Positions 34,101 through 49,100 of a DNA stretch of 64,000 nucleotides are shown here, piece by piece (positions within the stretch are counted from its first letter, which is position 1; each line of letters begins with the position of its first letter). Source of the stretch: Hexactinellida sp. DTS-2022 (lineage: Eukaryota; Porifera; Hexactinellida); assembly GCA_028753945.1 (NCBI GenBank), contig JAPNXP010000015.1:806001-870000 (forward strand), written 5' to 3'. A program made the translations under genes and the position numbers. The notes under the pieces were generated by a model. The model made no database searches and had not been told where the DNA came from. It was given only the letters and a program-made list of their open reading frames with translations.

Positions 34101-37100
34101 AATTGATCTCGCATCTCTACAACGAACAAATAGTTGACAATTGCGTTCAAAATCGTAGTCTTACAGTTCCCGTTTCCCCCATAACGATTATATTTTAAAT
34201 TGTTACTGCAAGTTTACTGTCCTTGTTTATATTGGCCGACCGAAATATTAGTTGGTAGGTAAGCTTAAGCACAGATGTCCATTTCAGAGGTTATTTCGAA
34301 TATAAATTATTCTTAAATATTTTGCGAAAAGAGTCTTGATTTCTAGGCATTGTGTGTATTTATAAATTTGTTATAGATTATGCTACCCTCCACTAAATAT
34401 CCAGCTAGTGGCCCGCAAGTGCCATATAAATGCAAAATATGGCATTAACAAGTACGTGGTATATGTTATTGCAGTTTTTTACATTTAATAAAATAAAATC
34501 AAGATAAAATAAGGTAATAAAGAAGTAAGTTGATCTAAGTATAAACCAGTGCTCAGAGGAACAGCTTAGCTTAAAGTCGCATTCCTCTCTTAAATACTCA
34601 ACTAATTGTTATGATATTATTAACATGTTATAACAACAAATTTTACAAACCTACTTCAACTCCGATTAAGCGGAGTTGTTGTCAATAAACTCTCGTTAGT
34701 TACACCTAAATACTTTTGTATATACGTACATATGTGATTTAAATTGTTCTCATTAACCGGAGTTACGTACTTTCTGTGTTTTGGCTAACGAGAGTATATA
34801 ATATATCTTGCTGACATAAAATCGAAAGAATTATGTACATACATACCTTGTAGATATTCCGAAGTTTCGTATCTGAATATTAACTTAGAGATAAACACGA
34901 GTTGGTAAAATGTTATTAATAAATTATTTTCTCAGATTCATTATATATATACAAACTAATATTTTCTGCTATTAGAGTGACTCATTCTAAAAGTGTATTG
35001 CATCCACTTTAACCGAACAATTTATAAAATTGATGTTAATATTGTATCATTCTTATATTAATTAAATTGAGAGTGATTCATTCTAATTTATTCATCACAA
35101 TTAAATATGACTCTATATTTAAAAGTATACGGTTTTTGTTTATTTGTTTGTTGGGACGAATTGACGAGGGAACTGGTGATACTGCAAACTTACGCTACAT
35201 CGAATTCATTGAGTTTCGGTTAATTTCGACGAAATTCGCTTAGTTTGGTGTCCATATCAACTTTGCAAATTTTTGCAAATGGTGTCTGTGGAATTTGTAC
35301 CCAATTTTTACTAGTTTTGGTTAATTTATACAGAATACTTGTACATGGTTCAAAACCATGTCTCCATTTGGTGGCGATTATCTGACAATAAGAAACCCTT
35401 CCCTAAATTACTGACTATAAACTAAAGCATCAGAAAACCACAGAACCCATCAAAAATAACCTCATCTCCAACTCCTAAATAGCAAAAATTATAACTACAC
35501 CATTCAACCTATTTGATATGATTTAACAACTGACATTATTTTATAGGTTTCGTGTCTGATAGCGAGGTTGGGCAGAACGACATAAACTATCAATCTGATG
35601 CTCTCCTGCATGCCTCCTGGACCGGATTTTTTGACAGGGAATCCGGTGTGTACTTTTACTTATTCGGCTACGCTTCTAAGTGTCTCACTTCAGAGGATTT
35701 CTATTTAAGTCCCAATGCCTCGGTAATTACAACTATTTTGCATTACTCTAAGACTAATACATAGTTGTTTGATGTGTGTTCTTACTTAAGGTTGAGTTGA
35801 CTTATTCCACATTCACTTCGTACACCGCTCCAGCTCCCGGGATATACCACGTCACAGTTGTCGCCTACAACCTGGCACTCGGGAAATCTACCCCTGCCTG
35901 CTCCAATGGCATAACATATGACGTCACAGGCCCGTTCATACGTAACGTTGATGTTGTGCATGCTAAGATTGTCCCTGGACTGGTTAAAGTGGGAACGAAT
36001 CTGTCCAACACAGAAGTGTGGCTCGTAGACGAGAATAGGAAGAGACACAAGCTAAAACAGGGAAACGTGACACAACAATGTATGGACACGGCAACACTAA
36101 TAAAAGACGTCATGATATTCCCTCCCTTCACTACGAAGCTTAGGAATAATACTGTAGTCGATGATATTTATTTGACAGAAGAGAAAACTATTTTTGTGTG
36201 TCAGTCAGTGAATGCTTACTCCAGTCTGAGCTACCTCTACACAGTGCACGAGCTGTCTGTGCGCTGGGAGGGGGAGGACAGGGAGAGTCCGATTCACAAC
36301 TACGAAATAGGCGTGGCGGAAACAGAATCCCAGGTGGAAGCTCCTGACCTTCTCTCCTACCACTCTACTGGCACGATAGAACACTTCATCTCACATCATG
36401 TTAACACTATGGAGATGTTCTATATATTTATACGAGCAATTAATCGAGCTATGCTTGTGACTACAAAAGTGTTGGGCCCTTTCATTGTCGATACAACTCC
36501 TCCTGTGTACAATCAGAATAGCCCCATTGAAGTTACCCTGCATGAGGTGTATATACTGGGGAACTGGAGCAACACTGCTTTTCAGGACACTGATCATCCG
36601 CAGGCGTTATTCTATGAGGTCGCACTCGGTAAGCTGTAAAGCATTTGAGCATTTGACTTTGGTGATTTTCGAATTAGTTTAGTTTACAGATACTAATAAC
36701 AAATTTTCCATCACGGGTAAAGTAATTTATTTACTCCGCTTATAACGAACTCCTTTTATATCGTTATAAATGAATGGTCCCTTGAACTTCATTATAGCAG
36801 GAATTGATTGTATTAGCTACAATCTATTATTATTTTATAATAAGGCAACTTATATTGTAAGTGTTTATATTTAAACTTCAAACTTTAGGAACTGAGAAGG
36901 GCCTCGAAGACGCTATTCCCTTCCAGTACATCACAGTGGTAGCTGCCTGCACAGGGTTCTGTAGCGAGTGTGTGTGCGCAGGCCTAGACAGCAGAAAGCT
37001 TGGGGACTTCTTGCATAGCGACCACACTTACTACCTCACCGTGAGAGCCAGCAATGGGGCGGGTCTCTTCGCCACTGGGAGCTCACACGACTACACACAT

Positions 37101-40100
37101 GTAGCGGAGTTTCCAGACCTAGGCGTCGTCATCGAAATAAACCCAGACTCAACACACATAGATACAGCAAACTTTAAGCAAATAGACGATATAGATTTTC
37201 AGATCGGAACAACTGCCTTGGCCTGTAGATGGCACGGCTTTAAGCACCCACACGTTAAAGTTACGTACAAAGTTGTTATAGCAACCAAACCTGACCTAGC
37301 CTATAACATAACTGAACTAATCCCTACTGGCCAGCATACCTCGTACAAGTTCATTAACCTTCAGCTCAAAGATTTTACAGAATACTACGTCATCGTAATA
37401 GCAACAAACGTAATAGGGTCTGTCACTGCTTATTCTGACGGTGTCACTGTTGTTCCACAAAACGCTTCTGTTACGCATGCAGCTAACGTCTCTATTGGCT
37501 TTGGTTGTGGAACGGACAATACCAATTATATACAGGACCCAAGTTTTCATGAACTGTTCACGAATAGCACTAACAGCCCATGGAAAACTGTCTCTGGAAA
37601 AGTTTTGGCTAACACAGACGAGTACTTTGTCTATCTTTCTAACAAAACAAAGATACTACAAAAACTGACTCTGCTGCAAGGGAATTTCTATACTTTGACC
37701 TTCAGTGTATCTCAACTGCCTAACACTTCTGATAACGAAGTGACAGTGACAGCTGATCCGATGACAACTCGTGTCTACGTCATACAGGAGAACTCCTCTA
37801 TGTCATTCCAATGCGAGTTCCTAGCGGACTTCAATATGGTAGAACTGACGATATATTCGCGTGTGTCTGGGCTACGCTTGGTGGGTGTAGCAGTGAGACA
37901 GTGCGTGGATAACGTAGAGTATCAGGTGTCCACCTCGCGGACAGCTGCGAGATGGAAGTTTGAAGCTACGCTGGATCCCTACATTGTGTACTATGAGTGG
38001 GCGGTGTTGCATTCAAATGGACAAGTTATCCAGGACTACATTAATGTCGGCAAGGTATCCTCCGCGCAGAACCCACATCTCGAGTTGAAGAATGGACATT
38101 CCTACTACGTGCTTGTGCGGGCATGCAGTCTGCCGATCAGCTGTTTCCAGGCGGTCAGCTCTAGCCCCTTCCAAGTCCTGTCCGACCCCCCAGTCGCTGG
38201 GAGCGTAGATGCGAAGTATTCCCCCTCTAAATGGGGAGGTAGCCTAGTCATCACGTGGGAAAGGTTTGAAAATACCAATTCCACTGTTGATCTCTACGAG
38301 TGGATTTATGGGTTTGGGTCTTTCACTATTGAGTTCGCTCTCTCACCATGGACACTCATCACCAAAGAGGAACTACAGAATTTAACTATCACACGAAATG
38401 TCACTCTTGATCCGACACAATTTTATTTTGTCACCCTGAAAGGTTATAACCTTGCTGGCTTATCAACCATGGACACAGAATTTGTTATTTTCAACAAAAC
38501 GTTAGATGAAGACGATATCTATGTTATAGACGTGTTGCCCAAGGAGTACAGAGTCCTAAACGTAGAGGAAGACTGGAAGACTCCAAACAGAGCGTACACT
38601 AATAACCAGACTGCTCTGGCTGCTGTTTGGCCCAAGCTGAAGAACACTAACTTTCAATACTGCTACACAACGAGTGCCACTGTACCGACCTATGAGAACT
38701 GCCCCTCGGGAAAGGGAGAGACCAAACACAACTCTGCGCTTATAACCAATCTACACTTGGAACAGGGACAGAAGTACCACTTCTGCATTTATACCAAGAA
38801 CGAGACGATAGCGTTTGGAGACGGGGAGCCTAAAGTTATTCCAGCTCGCAGCATCTGCAGCAATGGAATCGTGTTTGATAATTCTGCTCCTGAGCCGGGT
38901 ATGTACCTTATTCCAAATCCGAATTACATATGCCCATATATGGCACAGTCAGGTCTGCTTATTGTGAACAATTTTTTGTCTGTTTACGGTAACTTGCAAA
39001 ACTTTTAGTATGATCAAGCCCTATGGTTCCAAATTAACAACTTACATACGGTTTGTATTGATAGAATTCGGTTATTATAAAGTCTTTATTATGAACACAA
39101 TTTTGTCCCTTGAATGTTCATAATAAAAGAACCTGACTGTATTAATTATGCTATGAATTTACTGTTCCTATTTCTCAGGTAAAGTGTACATCGGATTCAA
39201 CTACGGGATGGTTTCCACAATGTACCAAGTGTCCACGACAGACCTACCAGTCCGCTGGGAGGGATTCGTGGACGAGGAAGAGACCCGAGGGGACCACCAC
39301 TCCGGCATAGCCCGCTACGAGTATTCTATTGGGTCAACGCCAAACGGTACGGACGTTATTTCCTTATTGGATGTCGGATTCAACACTCACGTTATCGCTT
39401 CTAAGCTATCCCTCGTCTCCGGGTTGACTTACTACGCAACTGTACGCGCCTACGATTACGTGGGTCTCTTCACGGTGGCAATCTCTTCTGGAATTACCAT
39501 CGACACAACCCCGCCTCTAAAAGGCACTGTTACATTTGGTTACGGCGATTTGGGGCATTCGGGCCACCGCTCTAGAATAACTGTGCAGGCTAACTTCAAA
39601 GGATTCAAAGACAGAGAGAGCGGAGTGCGGGACGTCTATTGGGCCATCGGCTCTGGCCAGGGACAGGCAGATATCAAAGGGTTCTCAGAAGCGCAGGAGC
39701 TAGACACGGGATATACCGAAGATGCGCTTACAGATATTCGGGACGGAGAAACGATATATGTCACTGCAAGGGTAATAAACTTAATTAGTTATAGGCACAT
39801 CTGTAAGGTCAATATTTTCATGATTTGTCATGAAAAATCGAATGAACATAGAGGCTAGTACACGAATTTAGCATTTACAAATTCTTACATGTTATTTAAT
39901 GTTGTTGTTTACGATTCAAATAGAGAAATCGCGTAGTAGTTGAGTAAAGCGTTCGCAAAGCGACCGAGACAACTCGTTATCATTAAATCAAATGTATACT
40001 ATAATATTTTTTTCAAATTTGGTCTCAAAATATTGAAATTTACCATGAGGACTTTTAATTCATAATTTTCCTACAAACTAGGTGTACAACAATGCTGGAC

Positions 40101-43100
40101 TATACACTCAGGCCTACTCTATAGGGACAGTTATAGACTCCACTCCTCCCTCCAAAGGGTTCGTCCTAGACGGACTTGGGTCGGACATAGACTTCACTAA
40201 GGACCTGCACAATGTGTCCTCTCACTGGGATGGGTTTGTGGACCCGCACTCGGAGATAGTGGAGTACGAGTGGGGAATAGGAACCTGTGAGACTTGCACT
40301 GACGTCAGAGCATTCGTATCCACAGCTCTTGTAAAGAGTAAGTATATATTTATTTAATATAACATTAGTAATATACAGGGGTCTATGGAATATACTATTA
40401 CTGAAGAATACTAATTGAGTTCTTATGGTACTAGAGATATAATTAATCTGTTGTTCCAACTATCGTTTTCCCCTCGTACACCGGTAGATCCCCGTACAGG
40501 TCGACATTCCTCTCCTGCAGCACCTTAGCCAGTGCTTTCTCCAACACTTCATTGCTCCCTAGCAGTCCCTTTATAACGTGAGCCGACCAGAAGAAGTACT
40601 CTTGTACCCTGTCCTCCCCCCAGCCCTCAGGGACCTGACTGAGCAGATCCCTCAGATTGTACAGCTTGTCTGCTAGCTTAACCAGCTTAGCTTTGGGGCT
40701 CTTCTTAGGCGCGGTCTTTATCTGGTTCAGCTTTCTTTCCAGCTAATGCGCACCTCCGCACCGAAGCTGGCCTCTATCTCATCGAGGGTAGTCTCTGTGT
40801 CCTCTACAGTGTCGTGCAGCAGAGCGGCCTATGGAGTGAATGCAGATAAGTAGTTCGATACCGGTTTAGTACATTGGATATTATTATAACTACAATGAAC
40901 TCTCGTTAATACGAACGAAGGGATCGTCTAAATTTGTTCGTATTATCCGGAAATTCGTATTAACCCAAGTCACTTGCTGCATTCGTATAGGTTAGGAGTT
41001 AAACCTGTACTCTTTGACCGCTATTCGCCTTATATCTATTGTAGTTGTTAATGGTTATGTAGAGGGGTTTAACTTTAAATACAGTAGAGCCTCTGAACAA
41101 CGGACACCTTGGGACCGGAACCGTTGTCCGGTATTTAGAGGTTGCTTTTCTATTAGACATACCGTATTTCCTTGAATAGTAGCCCCCCCCCTCGAATAAT
41201 CGCCCCCTTGAATAATCGCCCCCCAAAAATAGGTCCTAATTATTTTTTGACACCGCCTAGAATAACCGTTGATCTCAAATAATCGCCTCCCTACAATTAT
41301 TGACTCTCAAATGATTATATTCCACAAATATTCGCCATTCTCGAAAATCATAACATTTTCTTGGGCCTAAATGGGACTTGAAATCAATAATCGCCCCGGC
41401 TACTATTCAAGGCAATACGGTATGCTAAATAAATAAATCCGTGCCACGAGGGTTGTCCGTTATTTATTTTTTGGAGACAATACTTATCACTGTACTGATT
41501 AATAATTGCATTCAATACAAGAGTTCTACTTCCTATGTTTACGCTTGGCATACACATCTTCAAGTAGGAACATGTGTGTGTTGACTTCCTGAATGGGTAT
41601 ATCCCTGACTGGCGGGAGGTCGCCTCTCGCGGGGTCCAGCTGTGTGTCTTCCTCTCCCGCTGTGTACGAGTGGGGGTCCGACCCGATGGTGCGCGGGTCG
41701 CTCAGCTCTGGCACTGCGGCAATGTTGAGTCCGATAACGAACAGAATCCCACAGAGAATGAAGAAGGGCACGTATGTCGGTATGGCTATTGCCCAGTACT
41801 TCTGAGGTATATACGTAATGCCAATATCCTGTAGGTACTGGTCAGGGACAAATGCCCATATAAGGTATGCTACCAGGAGTATGTAGGAGACCTGGTAGGC
41901 TACGAATCCGTGCACGGCGCGAGAAGGTTTGCGAAATGGATTGTGTTCTTGTTCAATACGTGGCATTTTATATTTTGCCACAGCTGACAAATCAACAACC
42001 ATGCGTATAGCACCATATATAGAAAGTGGTTCAGTATTAAATTATTGAATTTAACACGAATTCTACTTACCTGGATTACCGCCGGATCTGTTACCTTCCC
42101 TTCCTCTATCAGGATGAATGCTACCCCGATAGGATGGTTGATATACGGGGTTTTGGCTTCATCTTTCCTTCGTTGGTTTATGTGCTTGATTGCTGCGAAA
42201 TTCGTCGCTTTTATAACCACTTCAATCGGGCTTTCTCCTTCCTTATTTGCCATATTTACTCGCTTTGTTATAGTGTTTCTAACAGATAAATATTATTCAA
42301 TATTTCTAACAGGTTAATTAATTCATATTTCTATACTATTTATACAATTTTATTTCCACATGCATGGCCTGCTAATATGTCATTCACGACGTGACAAACA
42401 TCTCACATCTGACTGTATAAGTGCACCTAGAGGCTCCCTAGTGATTCCATCTTAAAACAAAATGCCTATCTCACTAATATATTCAGATAGTTTGGATCAG
42501 ATGCTTAGCCTATAATCTATGCAAATGATGATTTAATTCCATTTAATTAATTAATTTATTATTTAGCATGCTTGTGAACGTGTGTACAGATCTAGCAGGA
42601 GTATCTGCTAGCTGTAACTGTGTGTCTGTTTCGGGGAGTGAGCCACATAACCTGGTCTCCTCCGATCCAGTTATGCGTTCCTACGGGTTCCGAGCGGAGC
42701 GGTATGTCCGGGCCCCGGTAATGGCCTGTATAAATCTCAGCTGTGTGAAGGTTCCATTCACTATAGCGGCTGTGGTGATGCGAGGTGCGCTGAGAGAGAA
42801 TACAAGTTTCATAGCTGATGTGTTCATTGGGGATGGAGGCCAGGAAAGGTTAATTGGGCGTTTACCATTCGGCGGTCTAACCCATTCAGATTACAGCCCG
42901 ATTGGTATTCTAATTCGTACCAGGGATAAGCCTATATTAGACCTCGCATCAGAAGTTAGAGGCAGCTACATTAACGAGGCACTTATCTTGAACAAAGTCT
43001 CGAGTAGTGAGGATATGCAGAATACTCTATTCATGAGACGCACAGTTAAGACTCTATCTGTCAAAATAACCAACTTGCGGGGAGGAATATCAGCTGGCAT

Positions 43101-46100
43101 CAGCTGGCTGGAGATCTGGTCGGAGTGCGATTCCGCGCCTTACGTCATCCCCTCCTCTCTCCCCTCTCTCTACCCGGGCACTGCCATCAGACATCTCTAC
43201 GCCGCCCCAGAAGAGAGCAAGCAGTTGCCAGTTCCTAGCTCTGAAACTGAGTCTATTTATACCCCTCTGGAGACACCCGCTGAATTCATAGATCAGCTGA
43301 CTTGTGAAATAATGAAGAATCCCGTTACCCTCCCCTCTGGTAATACAGTGGATATGGAGAGTATCCGCAAACTAATGGACCAGGGATTACAGGCTGATAA
43401 ACCCCCAGCCGACCCTTTCACTGGCCTTCCCTTAGAACACTTTATCCCCGTTACTAACGTCATACTAAGAGATAGGATTAATCAGTTTGAACTTTCTAAA
43501 CACGAGAATAACGGGAATGGTTATTCCCAGTCAAAAGTAAGCGGAAATAGAGACACGAGTGATTCTATAGAATTGGAAGTTTCCAAACCTATTCCTGAAG
43601 TCGACTTAGAAGAAATTCGTAAGAAGCGCATTTCACATTTCCAGAGCGACGCTTATCTTAGCAAGAAACCCAAGACAGAATACAGACCCCATAGAGAGCT
43701 ACTGTTCTCCTCACACCTTCCGTTTGAATCCCCGATACCTAAGCAGAAACCTAAATATGAGACAATTGACCTAACTCTGTCTGACGACTCATAAGGCGTG
43801 CTTTCTATTGGAAATAACAACAAACAACAATAAATATTTAAATTTAAATTTGAAATGCGATATTTCGGAATTGCATAATTTCATGAGAGACAAGCTTTCA
43901 GCGAGTTTTAATTAATTAATTAATAGGTATACGTATACATCTGCTGATTCATAACATTTAATTATAATTAATCCCTCGCTCTCCAGGTGCTGTGCTAGAG
44001 AGCATCAGTCTAGCCACCGGAGTTAAGTACTACAGCATAGTCCGGGCCTGCAACAGAGCTGGTCTCTGTACCACTGCTAGCTCAGACGGGTTCTTAGTCG
44101 ACATTTCGCCACCGATTGCAGGAGTGGTATGGGATGGGTTCTCAGCGCTTGACCAGGATTATCAATCATTCAGGTAATTGGGGCGTTTCCTTTAATTACA
44201 GTGGTGTTCGACTGTTCGTGTAATAGCACGTAACATCTTGTACAAAATTTGGTTGCTAATAGGCGAACTTTCTATTTGGGGAATAAATTAACATTAAATG
44301 CTCGCTTGAGGGCTGAAAGTAACTTGTTAATAATAATTGCTATTAGGCGAACAACACTAACTTACATCGTCACCAATTCGTAATATCATAGCCTACGGCT
44401 ATGGTAATATCTATTATTTATATACAGTGAACTCTCGTTATAACGACTGATTTATTGCTTTAAGTTAAACTCTGTTTGTAGATGGGTGGTAGGAGCTCAC
44501 TGGTACGGATTCCACGACACTGAGAGTGGAATTAGGAACTTCGAGTGGTGTGTGGGCCGACAGCCAGACCTGTGCGACATAAGAGATTGGATGAATGTGT
44601 ACAAGTCAGAGTATGCGTTCCTAACTTTGAAAGAATTACCAACCCCAACAGAACTTCCATTGGGTACTATTATATACTCAACAGTTAGGATATACAACAA
44701 CGTGGGTCTCGTGTCTCAGAGCTCTTCCAACGGATTTATGATAGACAATACTGTCCCTTATTTCACGAAGCAGCCGACTTTTAACCTTACGATCGGCTCT
44801 ATTGTACCAGGGACACAGATTTACAAAACCTATCTCAGGATCTGGTGGGAATCTGCTGATACTATTAGCCACGTTATTTCCCATAGAGTGACTGTGCACG
44901 CACATGTCAGCAATGTCTCTGCCATCGCATCGCAGAATATCGGTAACGAGCAGCAGATCCTATTCTCGGATTTAAGACTGGTAGATGGCATTCGGTATTT
45001 CGCCAGGGTCACTGCGTGCGATCAGTCGCATCTCTGTAACACTTCCAACTCAGACCTCTCTATACTAATCGACACGACCCCGCCCACTGTGGGCACATTC
45101 GCGTTCGATACTTTCACATTGGAGAACAAGCTGAATCGTACCCTAGCAGGGACTATGGTGTGGAGGAATGTAGGACCCGGATCCGAGATAGAACTGGCCT
45201 GGCTTGGCTTCGCGGACCCGCACTCTGGCATCAGTGAGTATAACGTTATCGTAGGGTCGGGCTACACACGGGATGACCTCACAGGGGGGATTGTGCAGCT
45301 CAAGGCTAACACCACGAGCGAGAGCGAGATCCTTAGGGCAACTATAAATCTTGTGAAAACTCTCTCTCCATTCAGTCCCGGCAATGTAGTGTATATCTCT
45401 ATATGGGCGTTCAATGGGGTCGGTTTGCGTAGTGAGACGAATCAGCTGAGTTTCTATGTTATACTCGAGGCTGACTTTACGGACAGGGGAGAGCTGATAC
45501 ATCAGCGACTGAACTGCAAGATAGCTAGCTTCTACCAGGAGTGTACGTGCGCCGCACTAAGGAAAGCGTGCGCCGCTGTTACAGGGAATGCAACCTCTGA
45601 AGAGTGCAAACCTCAGACGAGTGGTCTCTATTTGAATATTTCCAACATTGTCAACTTCCACAGAATAACTGAAGACCTTAACGCGGTTGTCACGCCCTCC
45701 TTAAGCCTCCTGGCTGCCTCCTGGGAGTTCGGTTCGCGGGGCACGGAGAGTTTCACGCGCTACCAGATTACAGTGGGACTAGCGGCAGGGGCAGGCTCAA
45801 GTTTGTTCAGCAAACAGAACGAGAATATGTGGTATGACGTAGGGAAGGAGACCTTCGCTTCGCTGTCTCTTTCAGCTCTGAACAAAACGCTTGTATCAAA
45901 CCGAGTCTACTATTTCTATGTGAGAGCTTGGGTGGACTATTCCACTTGCTACATCTTCTCTTCAGACGGAATCCGTGTCGATGTAACGCCCCCGCAGCTC
46001 GCGAAGAAATACCGGGCCACTGATGTCATTAGCGCTTCCTCTGCGACAGATATAGACTATCAGACGTCTCTAGACGTTATCAGATTCCAATGGGATAAAG

Positions 46101-49100
46101 TATTCTTTGAAGCTGAGAGCGCTCTCGACTATTTTGAGATCAGCTTGGGAACAACTCAAGGCGGTAAGTGTGTTATTTATACTAGGGCAAGTTTGCTATA
46201 GTACGCACTTTGGGCCATATGGATATTTTCTTGTAACCTACCATATTTATTAGAATAGTACTATATACGTATCCCCTAAGGGGGTTTAAAATTAAAAAAA
46301 TCCCTGTTACTATTCGAGTAAAAATAGTATTTGTACAGAAATCATTACTACTATATAGTTGTGTTATTATGGTTTGTCTTTAGGGAGCTCGCTGAGCAAT
46401 GGGTTTATACGGCTCCCCTACACCGTAACATACCACGAGTTCAGAGGCCTCAGTCTAGTCCCCGGCCGGAGGTACTACAGCACTGTGTGCGCCTACAACA
46501 CTGTTGGGTTCCAGCGGTGTCTGTCCACAGACGGAGTGCTGGTTGATACGGAGAAACCGATCGTGGGCGTGGTGACTGATGGAGTCTCACAGCATGACTT
46601 GAAGTTCCAAAACTTTACAAGCTCGCTCGGAGGCCGATGGCATGGGTTTGTGGATATGCATTCGTTTATTCGCTACTATGAATGGGCGATAGGCTCGGCT
46701 CCCTACAAAGTTACTAATTTCCAGTTCCAAGACGTGATGCAGTGGAGTGGCGCTGGTCTCAACTTGACCATGCGTAGAGAAGGTCTCGCGCTCATACACA
46801 ATACGAAGTACTTTATAACCGTGAGAGCTGTTGATGCAGCCGGAATTAAATCAGATCCCGTGTCCTCTAATGGCGTGCTAATCGACACTACGCCCCCGCA
46901 ACTAATGATCTGCGACCAGTTGATATTCGAGGAGACGTTCGAAGAGTTCACTTATCGCCTCAACGATGAGCTTCCTGTCCTCGCTTCCAATCTGTCCATC
47001 CTAACGGAGCCTGTGTACGACACCACTCCATGCACGTGCAACTGTAGCATAGATCAGCACCTAGTGGGTAATCTTAATTTCAGCCCGAATTGCTGCTGTG
47101 CTTGCGGTGTGATTTCGCTAAACACTGGAATCCAGCCTGGCATTTTCCACACTTCTTTCATCGACCAACAATCCTATCTCCAACAGCTGACTCACTGTTG
47201 CTGCAGCCACTCAGTTAACCAGTTCACAGGAGCGTACTACACTTGCGTATGCGATATAGAGGACATCACAGAGAGCCAGCTGGGTGGGTTTGTTCTGCGG
47301 GGGAAGTGGGAAATGCTGAACCACTCTCTGTCCCAAACTCTATCCGAGAGTCAGTTTATCTCAAAGTCAGGTAACAGGAGTCTCCTGCTACGAGACACCA
47401 TTATGAGCATTGAGTTCTCTGTAGAGGTGGGGGTGCTGCATACCATCGTGTTCTATGCTAACTACCTGGGAGTCAGGGGCGACTCCATTCTTAAGCCGCC
47501 CAAGGGCCGCGTGGTGGGGGCAGGGATTGACCACGTGTTCGACTTGAACTCTCACGTCTGGGAATCCAATATCGGCTACGGCTGGCGCAGATACGCATAC
47601 CAGTTCGTGCCTCGGTATGCAGTTGTTAACTTCGCTTTCGAGCCTTACGACAAGTCCTATACCATCGTGCTAGACAGCATCGCCGTGTCTCACTGCCTGC
47701 AGCAGCCTAGCTCTGCAAAGGGCGTGTTCCTATACGAGGAGTACTACACCATGCCGAACCAGTTGCAAGCTAGTTGGGTGATGTATGACCCCGAGAGCGC
47801 AATGAACCTGTACTACTGGGCCGTGGGCACTATATCAGGGGGACAGCAGCTGGTGCCGTACACTCTGATTGGGAACAGCTCCCATGTCTCCGCTATGCAT
47901 CTGAGCATGCAGCAGAGCACTACTGTGTATGTGAGTGCAGTCGGAGTTAACAACGCGTACTCTTCCAACTACACGGTCTCTGCTGGCGTTGTGGTGGAGC
48001 TGACAGCGCCTGTTATACCCGGTGTGTGGGACGGACCTGCACACGAGGACATAGAGTACCAGCTGCAGTCTAACGTTATATACATGAGCTACGAGACTCC
48101 GTATGATGATGAGAGCGGGATTAGCTCATGCGAATGGGCTGTTGGTATGTTGTTAATATACTATACAGTACAATGCGTGGTGATATGTATATCCATACGA
48201 TTTTATTCAAAATCCATTTAGCAAACAGGTCTAGTTAGTTTGAAGAATCATTTTATTGCATTAATTATTGCTACAAAAACAGTGATATAAATTAGCTTAA
48301 AAGCAGTACTTAGTACGTATTGGTTTGACATGAGTTATTATTATTTATACTCCCAAGGTGAATCCCAGGGAGCTACTAACGTGCTCGGCTACATGAAGAT
48401 ACCGGAATACAGAGTGGACAAGGTGGAAGCTGTGCACAGTCTGCTGGCTGACGATACGAAGCTATACTCGACTCTGCGCTGTTTCAACGGAGCTGGCCTT
48501 GAAGCGAAACGCTCAACCAATGGGTTTACCATTGTTAACCAACCACCCAAGTCCGATCAAGCGAGTGTCACGCTGATTTACCCGCAGTACACACCTTTCC
48601 CGAAGAGAGGCGAGTTCCAGGCGACTGCAGAGCACGTACAGTTCTACTGGGAAGGATTCCTGGACGTAACAGGGTTGGAGAGCTACGAGTGTAGAATTGC
48701 AGGTAAGTACGTATATAGTACACACGAGCTTAGCTTAGTTTTAGGACGTATGATTATAAATTAAGCAGCTAGAGTAATTCGGCTATGTGGTATTCAGATG
48801 TGAAATCAGAATTTGAATATTCTAATTGCCTGATAATAATCAGAAATTGAATATTTAATTAATTAGCCCAGTACAGTAGAAACTCATTAGTACGAACACG
48901 GTTTATACGTATTTCCGGATAAGACGAACAAACAGTTATACAAATCAGGTCCCTACAATGGCTATTCAATGGTTATTAGTTATTACTCCGGTTAATACGA
49001 ACTCCGGATAAAGCGAACAAATTTTATCATCCGTTGTGTTCGTACTATCGAGGTTCTACCGTATACAGTTTACGCAACGCTTACAAGGGGGTGACAGACC

